Assembly (NCBI GenBank): GCA_031216915.1
Contig: CM062290.1
Span: 258,206,291-258,270,290, forward strand
Direction of reading: 5' to 3'
Source: Pictodentalium vernedei
Lineage: Eukaryota; Mollusca; Scaphopoda; Dentaliida; Dentaliidae
DNA: 64,000 bases
Positions 63,605 through 64,000 of the stretch are shown one piece after another. The notes beneath the pieces are model-generated. The model searched no databases, was not told where the DNA came from, and saw only the letters and a list, made by a program, of their open reading frames with translations. Position numbers and translations under genes: made by a program. How positions within the stretch are numbered: position 1 is the stretch's first letter; every line of letters begins with the position of its first letter.

Positions 63605-64000
63605 GATTTATTTATTTATTAGGGTTTAACAACACTTTCGAGAGCCAGGGTCACCTTGTGTCAGACAGCTGTATGGGTGAAGGAAGCTGGAATACCTGGC
63701 AAGAACCATCGAACAGTGGTGAGCAACTGTCAGACTTCCCAATGTGCCAACTCCACACAAGCAGGGTTAACACTGTTTGAAGACAAGTGCACCATCGATG
63801 TGCAGTACAACTGAGTACACAGGACCACTGAGCTCCCCCCCCCCCCCATCCCCCTTCACACACACACACATACACAATACACATGAGCAATCAGGATTAC
63901 GTGCCTTGCCAAGGACACAATGCACTTCCCCCTGGTGGGGATCAAACCGTGGATCTTTTGGTTTAAGGTACAATGCTGTAACCAGTGAGTCACCATGCCC
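63605..64000 (-). mobile_element. SINE-B copy with tRNA-like head, nearly full length
   Basis: Tail TTTATTTATTAGGGTTTAAC at the left. The body includes a C-run and a CACACACACA stretch (63835-63872). Minus-strand head GGTGACTCACTGGTTACAGC (A-box-like) and GGTTTGATCCC (B-box-like) are at tRNA spacing. The element reaches the window edge. Confidence 0.85.

Overview
Non-coding, AT-rich DNA from an animal nuclear genome. The visible coding capacity is almost entirely that of transposable elements: CR1/L2-type and I/Nimb-like LINEs, two Tc1/mariner transposases and one large PIN-nuclease/CXC protein. I see no host gene with convincing exons, no intact rRNA or tRNA gene, no operon and no CRISPR. 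LINE-tailed SINEs, dense TTAA-flanked foldback MITEs and pearl/HINE-like elements with tandem cores suggest a marine invertebrate, most likely a lophotrochozoan such as a mollusc. That assignment is inference from repeat types, not from a marker gene.

Repeat names used here are mine. MITE-1 ends in TTAACCCTTTACC and has a long central palindrome; it has two inner variants, 1 and 1b. MITE-2 ends in TTAACTCCTTGCATGCTG. MITE-3 ends in TTAACCCT(T)TGCAC and carries a GTCAAAAT motif. MITE-4 ends in TTAACTGGTAGAGTGCTGG. MITE-5 is a single element nested in a SINE. SINE-A, SINE-B and SINE-C have different bodies but all end in a TTAAAC(A/C)CCAATAAATAAAT-type 3' tail. HINE-like elements start near CAAGAG, carry tandem repeats and end in a TAGCTC hairpin followed by CTAA.

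Layout. 0-8.5 kb: SINE and MITE copies in otherwise featureless DNA. 8.54-12.49 kb: a DNA element with long imperfect terminal inverted repeats enclosing one uninterrupted 879-codon minus-strand ORF (RNase-H-like/GHF block, FEN1/XPG-like PIN domain, CXC cysteine cluster); this is the most interesting unit in the window. 14.2-14.8 kb: a cluster of strong foldbacks. 15.8 kb: a possible reverse-transcriptase linker fragment. 18.4-19.9 kb: nested MITEs inside a SINE. 20.4-22 kb: a GC-richer patch with a diverged 590-bp-spaced duplication. 22.6-23.05 kb: a perfect 223-bp tandem duplication abutting a minus-strand CR1/L2-type LINE (23.05-26.17 kb) whose ORF is broken by one in-frame TAA. 26.3-28.1 kb: a tandem-repeat element. 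28-44 kb: mostly SINE and MITE copies, including a 5S-rRNA-headed SINE at 34.06 kb. 44.16-45.68 kb: a complete but decayed Tc1/mariner copy with 24-bp TIRs and TA target duplication. 46-53 kb: more SINEs and MITEs plus a LINE 3' end whose tail resembles the SINE tails. 53.28-55.82 kb: a 167-bp tandem-repeat element. 56.98-60.39 kb: an array of about 20 143-bp monomers in a four-monomer higher-order repeat. 61.44-62.43 kb: a second Tc1-like transposase, intact except for one TGA.

How the parts interact: LINE machinery probably mobilised the SINEs (shared 3' tail, target-site duplications). TTAA-specific transposases encoded elsewhere, possibly piggyBac-like, probably mobilised MITEs 1-4. Repeated nesting gives a relative insertion order. 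All family assignments come from reading motifs by eye; no database search was possible.
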